Of a stretch of 13,904 nucleotides of DNA, positions 1 through 6,260 are shown in pieces. The translations under genes and the position numbers were made by a program. The DNA comes from Erysipelotrichaceae bacterium (GTDB lineage Bacteria; Bacillota_I; Bacilli_A; Erysipelotrichales; Erysipelotrichaceae), in assembly GCA_017614055.1 (NCBI GenBank), contig JAGACP010000129.1, forward strand, positions 1-13,904, read 5' to 3'. The notes under the pieces were generated by a model that ran no database searches, was not told the origin of the DNA, and worked only from the letters and a program-made list of their open reading frames with translations. The number at the start of each line of letters is the position of its first letter. Position 1 is the stretch's first letter.

Positions 1-351
1 ATTGCTGCGCCTTATGCCACATTTATGCCAACAGAACCAAATGATCTGGTCTGGACCGTAGGAAGCACCACTTCCTACCGTTTCCGTCTTTTCGGCATCA
101 TCCCTTTTGGAACACATGTGATCCATATCGAACGGTTCGACATGGACACTGTCATGAGCAAGGAACGAAACGAACATGTTCCGGTCTGGAATCATACCAT
201 ATATCTGAAGGAACAGGGGAATCAGACTGAATATACTGATAAAGTCGACATCGATGCGGGATGGAAGACGCCGTTCATCTATCTCTGGGCGAAAGCCTTC
301 TATGCCCATCGGCAGAAGAAATGGATCAGGATGCTTGAAACGATGAAATGA
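1..351 (+). CDS. SRPBCC family protein, 5'-truncated by window edge
   Basis: The frame is open from base 1, so the N-terminus lies outside the window; the ATG at 25 is internal. The visible 116 residues align without gaps to the C-terminal part of the complete gene at 1256-1693 on the minus strand. The last 99 residues differ at only 3 positions. Shared features are WTVGSTTSYRF, IPFGTHVIHIE, PVWNHTIYL, the YTDKVDIDAGWKT strand and an amphipathic C-terminal helix FIYLWAKAFY. This is the layout of SRPBCC (START/Bet v1-like) ligand-binding proteins, which bind hydrophobic ligands in a helix-grip cavity; the actual ligand is unknown. The gene forms the left arm of an inverted repeat and reads towards the lipoprotein gene at 500. 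No Rho-independent terminator is clear after its stop. The family call is moderately sure and the function is unknown. Confidence 0.65.
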   Translation: MAAPYATFMPTEPNDLVWTVGSTTSYRFRLFGIIPFGTHVIHIERFDMDTVMSKERNEHVPVWNHTIYLKEQGNQTEYTDKVDIDAGWKTPFIYLWAKAFYAHRQKKWIRMLETMK

Positions 352-382
352 TCCATCGGCTGGGACAGTTCATAATAGTATA
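1..382 (+). repeat. Inverted repeat, left arm (SRPBCC gene plus 3' flank)
   Basis: Bases 1-382 pair with the reverse complement of 1225-1606 without any indel (position p pairs with 1607-p). I count 14 mismatches in 1-51, 12 in 52-351, and none in the 31 non-coding bases 352-382. The arm continues to the left of the window. The match stops abruptly at 382. Confidence 0.9.
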
Positions 383-393
383 AGTTTACGAAC

Positions 394-406
394 ATGGTTC
401 ATTAAA
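394..406 (+). repeat. 13-bp direct repeat, left copy
   Basis: The sequence ATGGTTCATTAAA occurs here and again at 1211-1223 in the same orientation. The two copies bracket the promoter and lipoprotein gene, and each lies close to the inner end of an inverted-repeat arm (11 bp from the left arm, 1 bp from the right arm). The flanking bases differ on both sides, so the exact match is 13 bp. Confidence 0.75.
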
Positions 407-441
407 AAGCTTTGAAAGAAAAACGCGATCCTTCTATAACT

Positions 442-469
442 TTAACAATGTACTCTTACAGTATATAAT
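442..469 (+). promoter_or_regulatory. Sigma-A type promoter for the lipoprotein gene
   Basis: TATAAT at 464-469 is preceded by TTAACA at 442-447 with a 16-bp spacer (TTTAAC at 441-446 gives 17 bp). The start codon at 500 lies 30 bp downstream, leaving room for the CGGAGA ribosome site at 486-491. The box sits in the string TATAATTTA, which recurs at 2940 and 4671. Confidence 0.6.
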
Positions 470-499
470 TTACCTATAAACAAAACGGAGAACAGCACA

Positions 500-1189
500 A
501 TGAAAAAGACTTTTAAACTTATTCTGGCAATTTTGCTGACAGTTTCATTACTGACATCCTGCAGCAACAGCAGCAGTGCCGATACAGGTTCATCATCAGG
601 CCCTGAAAACAGCAGTTCTGTTTCATCTGATGATCCAACCACAAGCGATAATTCAGATAACGGCAACAATCCTGCTGAAAATGAGCCGGCTCCCGTTATA
701 GATGACGATGTTTCACAGGGGACCTACGCAGATGGCAGTGAACTGAGTTTCGACGAATTTGCGTTCTATTATGAAGTTTATGAGCAAGGCATCCCGGAAG
801 GTGCATACTATCCGGAGACGCAGTATGCCGCAGGAAGCTGGCGATATGAACTATTTGTCTATGAGCAGGGCAGTTATAATGTCAGTTATCTGGAATTAGG
901 TTATGCGGATCTGGATATCGAGGAAAGATCTAAAACGGCGACGCTGACGCTGCATCCGCGTATTGGCAACGATGGCTATGAGTCATACCCTGTGACGGAC
1001 GAAGGAGTAGGATATGAGCCTTTTGACGGAGGATTGGATGAATACTCCGGTCTGATTCTCAATGGCAATGGGCTTGACCTGTATCTTAGTTACTATTATG
1101 CCTATGAAGGTCGTGAATACATCATCGGTTCGTTATTTAAGTCCAGCGACTTATTCGCCGGACTGCTGATGATCAGGGGACAGGACTAG
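500..1189 (+). CDS. Putative lipoprotein of unknown function
   Basis: The 229-residue product begins MKKTFKL, followed by a hydrophobic stretch and a lipobox LTSC with the lipidated Cys at residue 21. It should therefore be exported by Sec, processed by signal peptidase II and anchored on the outer face of the membrane. Residues 22 to about 72 are a low-complexity Ser/Asp/Asn/Glu linker. The rest is an acidic, Tyr-rich globular domain with GSWRYELFVYEQG near residues 112-124 and a C-terminal GREYIIGSLF stretch. I recognise no catalytic motif or named family. CGGAGA 8 nt before the ATG supports the start. The gene has its own promoter and lies between two inverted SRPBCC genes and a pair of 13-bp direct repeats, which suggests it arrived as a separate insertion. 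That it is a lipoprotein is sure; its role is not known. Confidence 0.85.
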   Translation: MKKTFKLILAILLTVSLLTSCSNSSSADTGSSSGPENSSSVSSDDPTTSDNSDNGNNPAENEPAPVIDDDVSQGTYADGSELSFDEFAFYYEVYEQGIPEGAYYPETQYAAGSWRYELFVYEQGSYNVSYLELGYADLDIEERSKTATLTLHPRIGNDGYESYPVTDEGVGYEPFDGGLDEYSGLILNGNGLDLYLSYYYAYEGREYIIGSLFKSSDLFAGLLMIRGQD

Positions 1190-1210
1190 CGACCATTCAT
1201 CGGTGTAGGG

Positions 1211-1223
1211 ATGGTTCATTAAA
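1211..1223 (+). repeat. 13-bp direct repeat, right copy
   Basis: Exact second copy of ATGGTTCATTAAA (first copy 394-406). It lies 1 bp before the right arm of the inverted repeat and 21 bp after the lipoprotein stop codon. Confidence 0.75.
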
Positions 1224-1224
1224 G

Positions 1225-1606
1225 TATACTATTATGAACTGTCCCAGCCGATGGATCATTTCATCGTTTCAAGCATCCTGATCCATTTCTTCTGCCGATG
1301 GACATAGAAGGCTTTCGCCCAAAGATAGATGAACGGCGTCTTCCATCCTGCATCGATGTCGACTTTATCAGTATATTCAGTCTGATTCCCCTGTTCCTTC
1401 AGATAGATGGTATGATTCCAGACCGGAACATGTTCGTTTCGTTCCTTGCTCATGACCATGTCCATGTCGAACCGTTCGATATGGATCACGTGCGTTCCAA
1501 ACGGAATGAAGCCGAAAAGACGGAAACGGTAGGAAGTGGTGCTTCCGACGGTCCAGATCGAATCATCCGGCTCTAACGGCGTAAACGTGGCATAAGGGGC
1601 CGCGAT
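1225..1606 (-). repeat. Inverted repeat, right arm
   Basis: Reverse-complement partner of 1-382. It covers the 3' flank and all but the first 29 codons of the minus-strand SRPBCC gene. Homology is full right up to 1225 and then ends. The real outer end cannot be placed because the left arm is cut by the window. Confidence 0.9.
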
Positions 1607-1693
1607 ATACTGCAGCGTTTCCAGCTCCTGCAGCTTGCTGAAAACGATATCCCTAGATGCCGGAAACATTGATGTCTTATAGACCGTCTTCAT
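1256..1693 (-). CDS. SRPBCC family protein
   Basis: Complete 145-residue copy of the gene seen truncated at 1-351. It starts MKTVYKTSMFPASRDIVFSKLQ, the first strand plus helix typical of SRPBCC proteins (polyketide cyclase/START-like). A mid-region strand-turn pattern WTVGSTTSYRF...IPFGTHVIHIE and a long C-terminal helix follow, the usual length and order for this fold. Such proteins bind hydrophobic small molecules; no catalytic residue can be assigned. AGAGGA about 8-10 nt before the ATG supports the start. It is the last gene of a minus-strand run after the GNAT gene, with a gap of about 100 bp. Its C-terminal two thirds are nearly identical to the inverted paralogue while the preceding 17 codons differ strongly, a mosaic pattern suggesting gene conversion. 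Confidence 0.7.
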   Translation of the reverse strand: MKTVYKTSMFPASRDIVFSKLQELETLQYIAAPYATFTPLEPDDSIWTVGSTTSYRFRLFGFIPFGTHVIHIERFDMDMVMSKERNEHVPVWNHTIYLKEQGNQTEYTDKVDIDAGWKTPFIYLWAKAFYVHRQKKWIRMLETMK

Positions 1694-1778
1694 CTAATAT
1701 CGTCCTCTTTTCTCACAATGAAATCCTTTACTGACTGAGTATTATTCGCAAAACCAAACTTATATAAACTGTCTAAAC

Positions 1779-1794
1779 AAACGGGAATCCGTTT
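1779..1794 (-). terminator. Weak hairpin after the GNAT gene
   Basis: AAACGG-ATTC-CCGTTT on the minus strand begins 1 nt after the GNAT stop codon and is followed by GTTTAG. It has a 6-bp stem, a 4-nt loop and a poor U-tract, so it may be only a weak terminator or attenuator before the SRPBCC gene. Confidence 0.35.
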
Positions 1795-1795
1795 C

Positions 1796-2236
1796 TCACA
1801 AGTCTTTTACGAACAAATGATCTGTCCCTCCGCCATAGTTGACTATATCCTTCAGATATGTGTATCCGTATTGTTCATATAACCCGAAAAACTCGGAAGG
1901 TATATAGCTCCTTTCAAAACCATTTTCTTTCAGATACCGGTTTGCGTATGCGATCAGCTCGCCGCTTATCTTCTGTCCCCGGTATTCCTCTGAAACAAAA
2001 ATGCCGGAAACCCAGGGATAAATATCCGGCAGCGGATAATAATCCGTCTTCATCGCAGATGCCATGCCGACGATCTTTCCGTCCATGATCGCAGCAAACA
2101 TCGTTTCCCAGTCCGAAAACGCCCAGGAACGTATCCCTTCCGCGACGTGCTCTTTAACTTCGTCCCAGGAACAGCCTTCCACAAATGCCAGGAGCTTATC
2201 CGCAAGCTCTGTGTCTTTATCAACTTTACAGATCAT
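1796..2236 (-). CDS. GNAT family N-acetyltransferase
   Basis: The 146-residue product fits one GNAT domain, which transfers an acetyl group from acetyl-CoA to an amine. Visible parts are the beta strand MFAAIMDGKIVGMAS at residues 46-60, the strand WVSGIFVSEEY before the acetyl-CoA pyrophosphate loop, and the motif A loop YRGQKISGEL at 85-94 followed by helix IAYANRYLKENG. A C-terminal EFFGLYEQYGYTYLKD matches the usual Tyr-containing end (FY.k.GF). The substrate cannot be read from the sequence. The Shine-Dalgarno is weak (AAGAGA just before the ATG). The gene begins 22 bp after the DUF6508 gene and is probably co-transcribed with it. Confidence 0.85.
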   Translation of the reverse strand: MICKVDKDTELADKLLAFVEGCSWDEVKEHVAEGIRSWAFSDWETMFAAIMDGKIVGMASAMKTDYYPLPDIYPWVSGIFVSEEYRGQKISGELIAYANRYLKENGFERSYIPSEFFGLYEQYGYTYLKDIVNYGGGTDHLFVKDL

Positions 2237-2258
2237 AGTCTCTTATCCGATTCGTATT

Positions 2259-2648
2259 TTATAGATCAGTGTACAGTTCTTTCAATCTCATCAGTACTTT
2301 CAATAAAGTACCATCCTCTATGGCTCCGGCTATCAGACCGTCGCAGAATCTTTCTCCTCTGACGTAGTGAGTTATGATGGTACTTACCTCATCCATGGTC
2401 AGATTGTCATAATCTATAGGAACACCCAGCTTCTCATAATGATCGACATAGTCCCTGTCCAGTTCCACAAGTTCATACAATGATTCATAAAGACCGTCGG
2501 GATAGATCGGGTAAGGCCATTGAAGTATATCTTTCCCTTCTTCGGTCTTGCCGATGACGTTGCCTCCGCCCCATTCGATCTTTTCGGTATTATTCACCAG
2601 TTCTATAAGATCATTCAGCTTTTTCAATTTACGTCTGTTTTTCATCAT
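2259..2648 (-). CDS. DUF6508 family protein
   Basis: The 129-residue product carries landmarks I associate with DUF6508: IEWGGG at residues 24-29, QWPYPIYPDGLYESLY at 43-58, a charged middle helix, and HYVRGERFCDG at 94-104 followed by AGAIEDGTLLKVLMRLKEL. The family has no known activity. The conserved Trp-Gly-Gly-Gly and Arg-Gly-Glu-Arg-Phe-Cys-Asp-Gly blocks are its most likely functional sites. AAGGGA precedes two consecutive ATGs; it is better spaced (7 nt) for the second, so the real start may be 2645. The gene lies 21 bp after the small membrane-protein gene and 22 bp before the GNAT gene, so the three look like one operon. The family name is from memory of its motifs. Confidence 0.7.
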   Translation of the reverse strand: MMKNRRKLKKLNDLIELVNNTEKIEWGGGNVIGKTEEGKDILQWPYPIYPDGLYESLYELVELDRDYVDHYEKLGVPIDYDNLTMDEVSTIITHYVRGERFCDGLIAGAIEDGTLLKVLMRLKELYTDL

Positions 2649-2669
2649 TCAGTCCCTTGACTGTCCGGT

Positions 2670-2840
2670 TTACTCTCCGCCCTTGAAACTGCTTCCCAGA
2701 GCAAGACCCAGACACATGCCGACAGGCAGCCATACCGCAATATTGCCGGTAGCTGCGCCGATAGCCGCTCCTATTGCCATACCTATGCACATGCCTATGA
2801 CCATGCCGTTGCCGTTATTATTATCTTCTTTCTTGTTCAT
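2670..2840 (-). CDS. Small glycine-zipper membrane protein, 56 aa
   Basis: ATG at 2840-2838 opens 56 codons ending in TAA at 2672-2670. The GGAGGA ribosome site, 7 nt from the ATG, is one of the best in the window, so this short gene is very likely real. The product starts with a hydrophilic MNKKEDNNNGNG. A small-residue hydrophobic block with repeated Gly at 3-4 residue spacing follows (GMVIGMCIGMAIGAAIGAAT), then a second segment WLPVGMCLGLALG and a short charged tail. This is the pattern of glycine-zipper membrane peptides that pack as oligomers or hairpins in the membrane. Similar short proteins are common and uncharacterised in Firmicutes. It is the first gene of the DUF6508-GNAT run. 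Confidence 0.8.
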   Translation of the reverse strand: MNKKEDNNNGNGMVIGMCIGMAIGAAIGAATGNIAVWLPVGMCLGLALGSSFKGGE

Positions 2841-2885
2841 GTCTTATTCCTCCATGGACCATGATAGGGTTCCTTGTTCAAAGGT

Positions 2886-2894
2886 ATTGTACCA
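2886..2894 (-). promoter_or_regulatory. Extended -10 promoter for the small membrane protein operon
   Basis: On the minus strand TGGTACAAT gives an extended -10 (TG-n-TACAAT), with the box at 2891-2886. A possible TTGCGA at 2911-2906 is only 14 bp away, too close for a normal -35, so the extended element probably does the work. The start codon lies about 45 bp downstream. Confidence 0.45.
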
Positions 2895-2939
2895 CTAACA
2901 TCACTTCGCAAAGAACACGCGATGATCCTGAATGTCCTG

Positions 2940-2945
2940 TATAAT
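2940..2945 (+). promoter_or_regulatory. -10 box of the beta-CASP nuclease gene
   Basis: TATAAT lies within TATAATTTA. No good -35 is seen at 16-18 bp. The predicted transcript start is near 2952, which rules out the in-frame GTG at 2950 and supports the ATG at 2980. This intergenic region (2841-2979) holds divergent promoters. Confidence 0.5.
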
Positions 2946-2953
2946 TTAAGTGT

Positions 2954-2983
2954 ATGGATATGACAGAAAGGTTTATCATATGA
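2954..2983 (+). other. Possible leader mini-ORF coupled to the nuclease gene
   Basis: An ATG at 2954, right at the predicted transcript 5' end, opens nine codons (MDMTERFII). The stop TGA at 2981-2983 overlaps the nuclease start ATG as ATGA. The nuclease ribosome site GAAAGG lies inside it. This may be chance. Confidence 0.2.
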
Positions 2984-4614
2984 AACTATACTTTATCGGA
3001 GCCGACCATGAAGTAACGGGAAGCTGCCACGTCATCGAGGTAAACGGAAAATACATCATGCTGGACTGCGGTCTTGAACAGGGAAGAGACATCTACGTCA
3101 ACGAAGATCTTCCCGTAACGCCGAGAGAGATAGACGCAGTACTGCTCTCTCACGCCCACATCGATCATTCGGGACTGCTTCCGAAACTGTACAAGGACGG
3201 ATTCGACGGCAAGATCTGGTGCACGGATGCCACAAGACAGCTGTGCGAAGTCATGCTGATGGATTCGGGATACATCCAGGAATCCGAAGCCGAATGGGCC
3301 AACCGCAAGGCCAAGAGAAGCGGAAGGAAACAGGTCAAGCCTCTGTATACCGTAGCCGATGCCGAAGACGCCATGCAGAGCTTCGTATCTGTCGAATACG
3401 GACAGACTTTCTCTCCCGTTGAAGGAGTCACCGCCAGATATGAAGACGGAGGTCACATCCTGGGAAGCGCGATCATCTATCTGACGCTTGAAGAAAACGG
3501 CAAGACCAAGACTCTGGCCTTCACCGGAGACCTCGGCAACACCGGCATGCCTATCGTAAACGATCCTTCGCCCAGAGAGACGACGGACTACGTCATAACC
3601 GAAAGCACCTACGGAGACCGTCTCCACAACAAAGTCGACGATCCCCTCAAGCAGCTTGCGGACATCATGAACCGTACCTTCGCAAGGGGCGGAAACGTGG
3701 TCATACCGGCCTTTGCGGTAGGAAGGACGCAGGAGATCCTTTATTTCATCAGAGAGATCCTGGAGAAAGACATGCTGGAGACGACGGACTTCGACGTGTA
3801 TGTCGACAGCCCGATGGCCGTAGAAGCTACGGCGATATTCGAAGACAACACCTTCGGCTACTACGACGAAGACGCCATGAAGATCATCAGGGAAGGCGGA
3901 CATCCGCTAATCTTCCCCAACCTCAAAATCACCGTCGATACCGAAGATTCAAAGAAGATAAACGACTCCACGAAACCGTCGGTGATAATATCCGCTTCCG
4001 GCATGTGCTCGGAAGGACGAGTAAAGCACCATCTGAAGCACAACCTGTGGAGACCTGAATGCACGATAGCCCTTGCGGGTTATCAGGCCGAAGGAACGCT
4101 GGGAAGACGTCTTGCCGACGGCGAGAAAGACGTCAGGATCTTCCAGGAAGACATCCATGTCGCGGCGGAGATCGTCCAGCTGCAGGATGTCAGTGCCCAT
4201 GCGGACCAGAACGGTCTGATCAGCTGGCTGGCATGCAACCAGGACAAGCCTGACATGATCTTCGCCGTCCATGGAGACGACGAAGTATGCACGACATATG
4301 CGAACCTGCTTCACGACGAGATGGGATATGAGACTTCAGCTCCGTATTCCGGATATGTCTACGATCTTCTCCACAACAGATACATCTCAACTGATGAGCC
4401 TGACCTGGTCCTGAATGCGACCGAAAAGAAAGAAAAGATCGAACAGGACAAGAAGAAGGAACAGGACGTCTACAGCCAGAACAAGTACTTCAACGAACTC
4501 ATGGAGAAAGGACAGAAGCTCATACGTCTGATCGAAAAGAGAAAAGACGCCAAAAACAGTGAACTCAAGAAGTTCCTCAAAGAAGTCACCAAGCTGGTCG
4601 ACCGATGGGATTAA
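2980..4614 (+). CDS. MBL-fold beta-CASP RNA-processing nuclease
   Basis: The 544-residue product is a metallo-beta-lactamase with an inserted beta-CASP domain, the CPSF73-like group that cleaves or trims RNA with two zinc ions. Metal ligands are visible: SHAHIDH (H58, H60, D62, H63), GGHILGSA (H159), FTGDLGN (D184) and H431 in AVHGD. Beta-CASP signatures follow: ITESTYGD near 207-213, VIPAFAVGRTQEIL at 241-254, VDSPMAVEAT at 275-284, SASGMCSEGRVKHHL at 338-352, and SAHAD at 405-409. A Lys/Glu-rich tail from about 481 is probably helical and may bind RNA. ATG 2980 is chosen over the upstream GTG because GAAAGG lies 8 nt before it and the family N-terminus KLYFIGADHEVTGSCH starts there. The gene has its own -10 box and a strong terminator, so it is monocistronic. 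It is not RNase J or YycJ by motif spacing. Confidence 0.92.
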   Translation: MKLYFIGADHEVTGSCHVIEVNGKYIMLDCGLEQGRDIYVNEDLPVTPREIDAVLLSHAHIDHSGLLPKLYKDGFDGKIWCTDATRQLCEVMLMDSGYIQESEAEWANRKAKRSGRKQVKPLYTVADAEDAMQSFVSVEYGQTFSPVEGVTARYEDGGHILGSAIIYLTLEENGKTKTLAFTGDLGNTGMPIVNDPSPRETTDYVITESTYGDRLHNKVDDPLKQLADIMNRTFARGGNVVIPAFAVGRTQEILYFIREILEKDMLETTDFDVYVDSPMAVEATAIFEDNTFGYYDEDAMKIIREGGHPLIFPNLKITVDTEDSKKINDSTKPSVIISASGMCSEGRVKHHLKHNLWRPECTIALAGYQAEGTLGRRLADGEKDVRIFQEDIHVAAEIVQLQDVSAHADQNGLISWLACNQDKPDMIFAVHGDDEVCTTYANLLHDEMGYETSAPYSGYVYDLLHNRYISTDEPDLVLNATEKKEKIEQDKKKEQDVYSQNKYFNELMEKGQKLIRLIEKRKDAKNSELKKFLKEVTKLVDRWD

Positions 4615-4621
4615 GAAAACA

Positions 4622-4650
4622 AACAGTCTTCGAAAGAAGACTGTTGTTTC
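4622..4650 (+). terminator. Rho-independent terminator of the nuclease gene
   Basis: AACAGTCTTC-GAAA-GAAGACTGTT forms a perfect 10-bp stem with a GAAA tetraloop, followed by GTTTC. It begins 8 nt after the stop codon. The U-tract is short. Confidence 0.8.
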
Positions 4651-4670
4651 ATCTGAAATGACCTATATAC

Positions 4671-4676
4671 TATAAT
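4671..4676 (+). promoter_or_regulatory. -10 box of the GH25 gene, giving a leaderless transcript
   Basis: TATAAT ends 8 nt before the ATG at 4685. A weak TTCATC lies at 4648-4653 with a 17-bp spacer. Transcription should start within about 0-2 nt of the start codon, and no Shine-Dalgarno sequence is present. Confidence 0.5.
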
Positions 4677-4684
4677 TTACTTGT

Positions 4685-5497
4685 ATGCTGAAGAAGATAT
4701 CCGTAATACATATCATCCTTGCGGTCATGCTGTCGATGACGCTGTTTCTTTCGATCATCCGTTCCTGCAGCAGGAAGGGAGAAGAGATAGAAATACCCGT
4801 CGAGACCGTCCATGAGCCGCAGATAAAGCAGGAATACCTTACGGACGATAACGGACACTACCGTTACGAAGACGACACCTATACCAGCATGTTCGGGATC
4901 GATGTCGCGGAATTCCAGGACGTTATCGACTGGAAGAAAGTGAAAGACGCAGGCGTCGAATTCGCCTACATGAGACTGGGAAGAAGAGGAGCCACCACGG
5001 GGCTTCTGTACATCGACGACAACTTCGAACAGAACTACGCCAATGCCAGAAAAAACGGCATCAAGATAGGCGTATATTTCTTCTCCCAGGCGACGACCGT
5101 CGACGAGGCGAAGGAAGAAGCTCGTTTCGTCCTGGAAAACCTCAGGCGCAAGAAGATAGATCTTCCGATAGCCTACGACCTTGAAGAAGTATATCTCACC
5201 GATGAGACTCCAAGGATCGAAGGCATATCCAAGGAAGCATTCACCGAGAATGCCCTGGCCTTCTGCAAGGAGATAGAGAAAGCGGGATACAAGGCTGTCA
5301 TCTATGCCAACCAGTACTGGCTGCAAGATGTCTACGACATGGACATACTATCAGATTATCCGATCTGGTTCGCCATGTATGACGATGACATTCCGGCGAT
5401 AGAACTTCCGATATACATCTGGCAGTACACCAACGAAGGAAAGATGGACGGCATCAAAGAAAACGTAGACTTTGATATCATGTTCATAGAGAAATAA
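4685..5497 (+). CDS. GH25 family muramidase, membrane-anchored
   Basis: The 270-residue product starts MLKKIS, a positive N-terminus. A single hydrophobic segment (residues 7-25) acts as a signal anchor with no clear cleavage site or lipobox, and a linker to about residue 65 follows. The rest is a glycoside hydrolase family 25 barrel, which cleaves MurNAc-GlcNAc bonds in peptidoglycan. Landmarks are FGIDVAEFQDVIDW (D73), FAYMRLGRRG, KIGVYFFSQA, the catalytic acid pair in AYDLEE (D165, E167), YKAVIYANQYW and the closing IWQYTNEG...VDFD. The positive-plus-hydrophobic N-terminus supports this start although no ribosome site precedes it. The methyltransferase gene follows after 1 bp, so the two are one operon. 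A role in wall remodelling is inferred from the family. Confidence 0.9.
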   Translation: MLKKISVIHIILAVMLSMTLFLSIIRSCSRKGEEIEIPVETVHEPQIKQEYLTDDNGHYRYEDDTYTSMFGIDVAEFQDVIDWKKVKDAGVEFAYMRLGRRGATTGLLYIDDNFEQNYANARKNGIKIGVYFFSQATTVDEAKEEARFVLENLRRKKIDLPIAYDLEEVYLTDETPRIEGISKEAFTENALAFCKEIEKAGYKAVIYANQYWLQDVYDMDILSDYPIWFAMYDDDIPAIELPIYIWQYTNEGKMDGIKENVDFDIMFIEK

Positions 5498-5498
5498 G

Positions 5499-6260
5499 AT
5501 GGAAGACTTCAGGAAAAGACTCACGGACTACTACAACAAGTTCAACGAAAACAAGAGACTTGACCGCCGCCATGGACAGGTGGAATTTCTGACGTCCATG
5601 AAATACATCCATGAGTATCTGAAGGAAGGCGACAGGATAATAGACATCGGTGCCGGTACGGGAAGATATTCCATCACTCTCAAGAACGAAGGATACGACG
5701 TCACCGCCGTGGAATATGTAAGACCGAATATAGGCCAGATAAAAAGGAACGATCCCGACATCAGAGTCGTAGAAGCCAGTGCCACCGATCTGAGCATGTT
5801 CGAAGACGGCGAATTCGACGTCGCCATCATGTTCGGACCGATGTATCACCTCTACAGCAAAGATGACCGTCTGAAGGCGCTCAACGAAGCCAAAAGGATA
5901 ACCAGAAGGATCATATTCGTAACCTACATAATGAATGAATACAGCGTGATCGAATACGCCTTCAAGGACAACAACTACAAAGATGTCAGAGACAAGCTGG
6001 ACGAGACCTTCAGGATAGACGATCCCGATGCCCTTTTCTTTCAGTTAAGGATCGAAGACATGGACGAACTCAACGGGCTTGCGGGACTGAAACTTCTCAG
6101 ACGTTTCGCACCTGACGGTCCGACCGACTATATGAGAAAGACGATCAACGCCATGGATGAAGAGACCTTCGCCGCATTCATCGATTTTCATCTGAAGACA
6201 TGCGAAAGAAAAGAACTGCTTGGCGCCAGTTCTCATCTTACGGATATTTTAGGCAGATAA
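5499..6260 (+). CDS. Class I SAM-dependent methyltransferase
   Basis: The 253-residue product has a Rossmann methyltransferase core. Motif I is RIIDIGAGTGRYSI at residues 46-59, which binds S-adenosylmethionine. Next come the acidic residue after strand 2 (E72 in VTAVEYV), the EDGEFDVAIMFGPMYHL strand-4 region, and the helix RLKALNEAKRITRRIIFVTYI. The GPMYHL stretch is typical of a broad family of small-molecule or uncharacterised methyltransferases. The substrate cannot be assigned. The start lies 1 bp after the muramidase stop with only a weak AGAGAAA ribosome site, so translation is probably coupled. The TAA stop (6258-6260) abuts the stop of the convergent Hsp70 gene, with no terminator between. 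Confidence 0.88.
   Translation: MEDFRKRLTDYYNKFNENKRLDRRHGQVEFLTSMKYIHEYLKEGDRIIDIGAGTGRYSITLKNEGYDVTAVEYVRPNIGQIKRNDPDIRVVEASATDLSMFEDGEFDVAIMFGPMYHLYSKDDRLKALNEAKRITRRIIFVTYIMNEYSVIEYAFKDNNYKDVRDKLDETFRIDDPDALFFQLRIEDMDELNGLAGLKLLRRFAPDGPTDYMRKTINAMDEETFAAFIDFHLKTCERKELLGASSHLTDILGR

Noticed and set aside
383..1224. Phase-variable promoter switch
   Set aside because: The promoter and lipoprotein gene both lie inside the arms, so inversion would not separate them, and no site-specific recombinase is present.
1190..1224. Terminator hairpin after the lipoprotein gene (ACCAT...ATGGT)
   Set aside because: Only a 5-bp stem with a 14-nt loop and no U-tract.
2950..2979. GTG at 2950 as start of the nuclease gene
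   Set aside because: It lies at or before the predicted transcript start, has no ribosome site, and the family N-terminus begins at the ATG at 2980.
2986..3903. Long open frame on the minus strand inside the nuclease gene
   Set aside because: It is a shadow of a strongly supported beta-CASP nuclease; it has no family motif and the codon pattern follows the plus strand.
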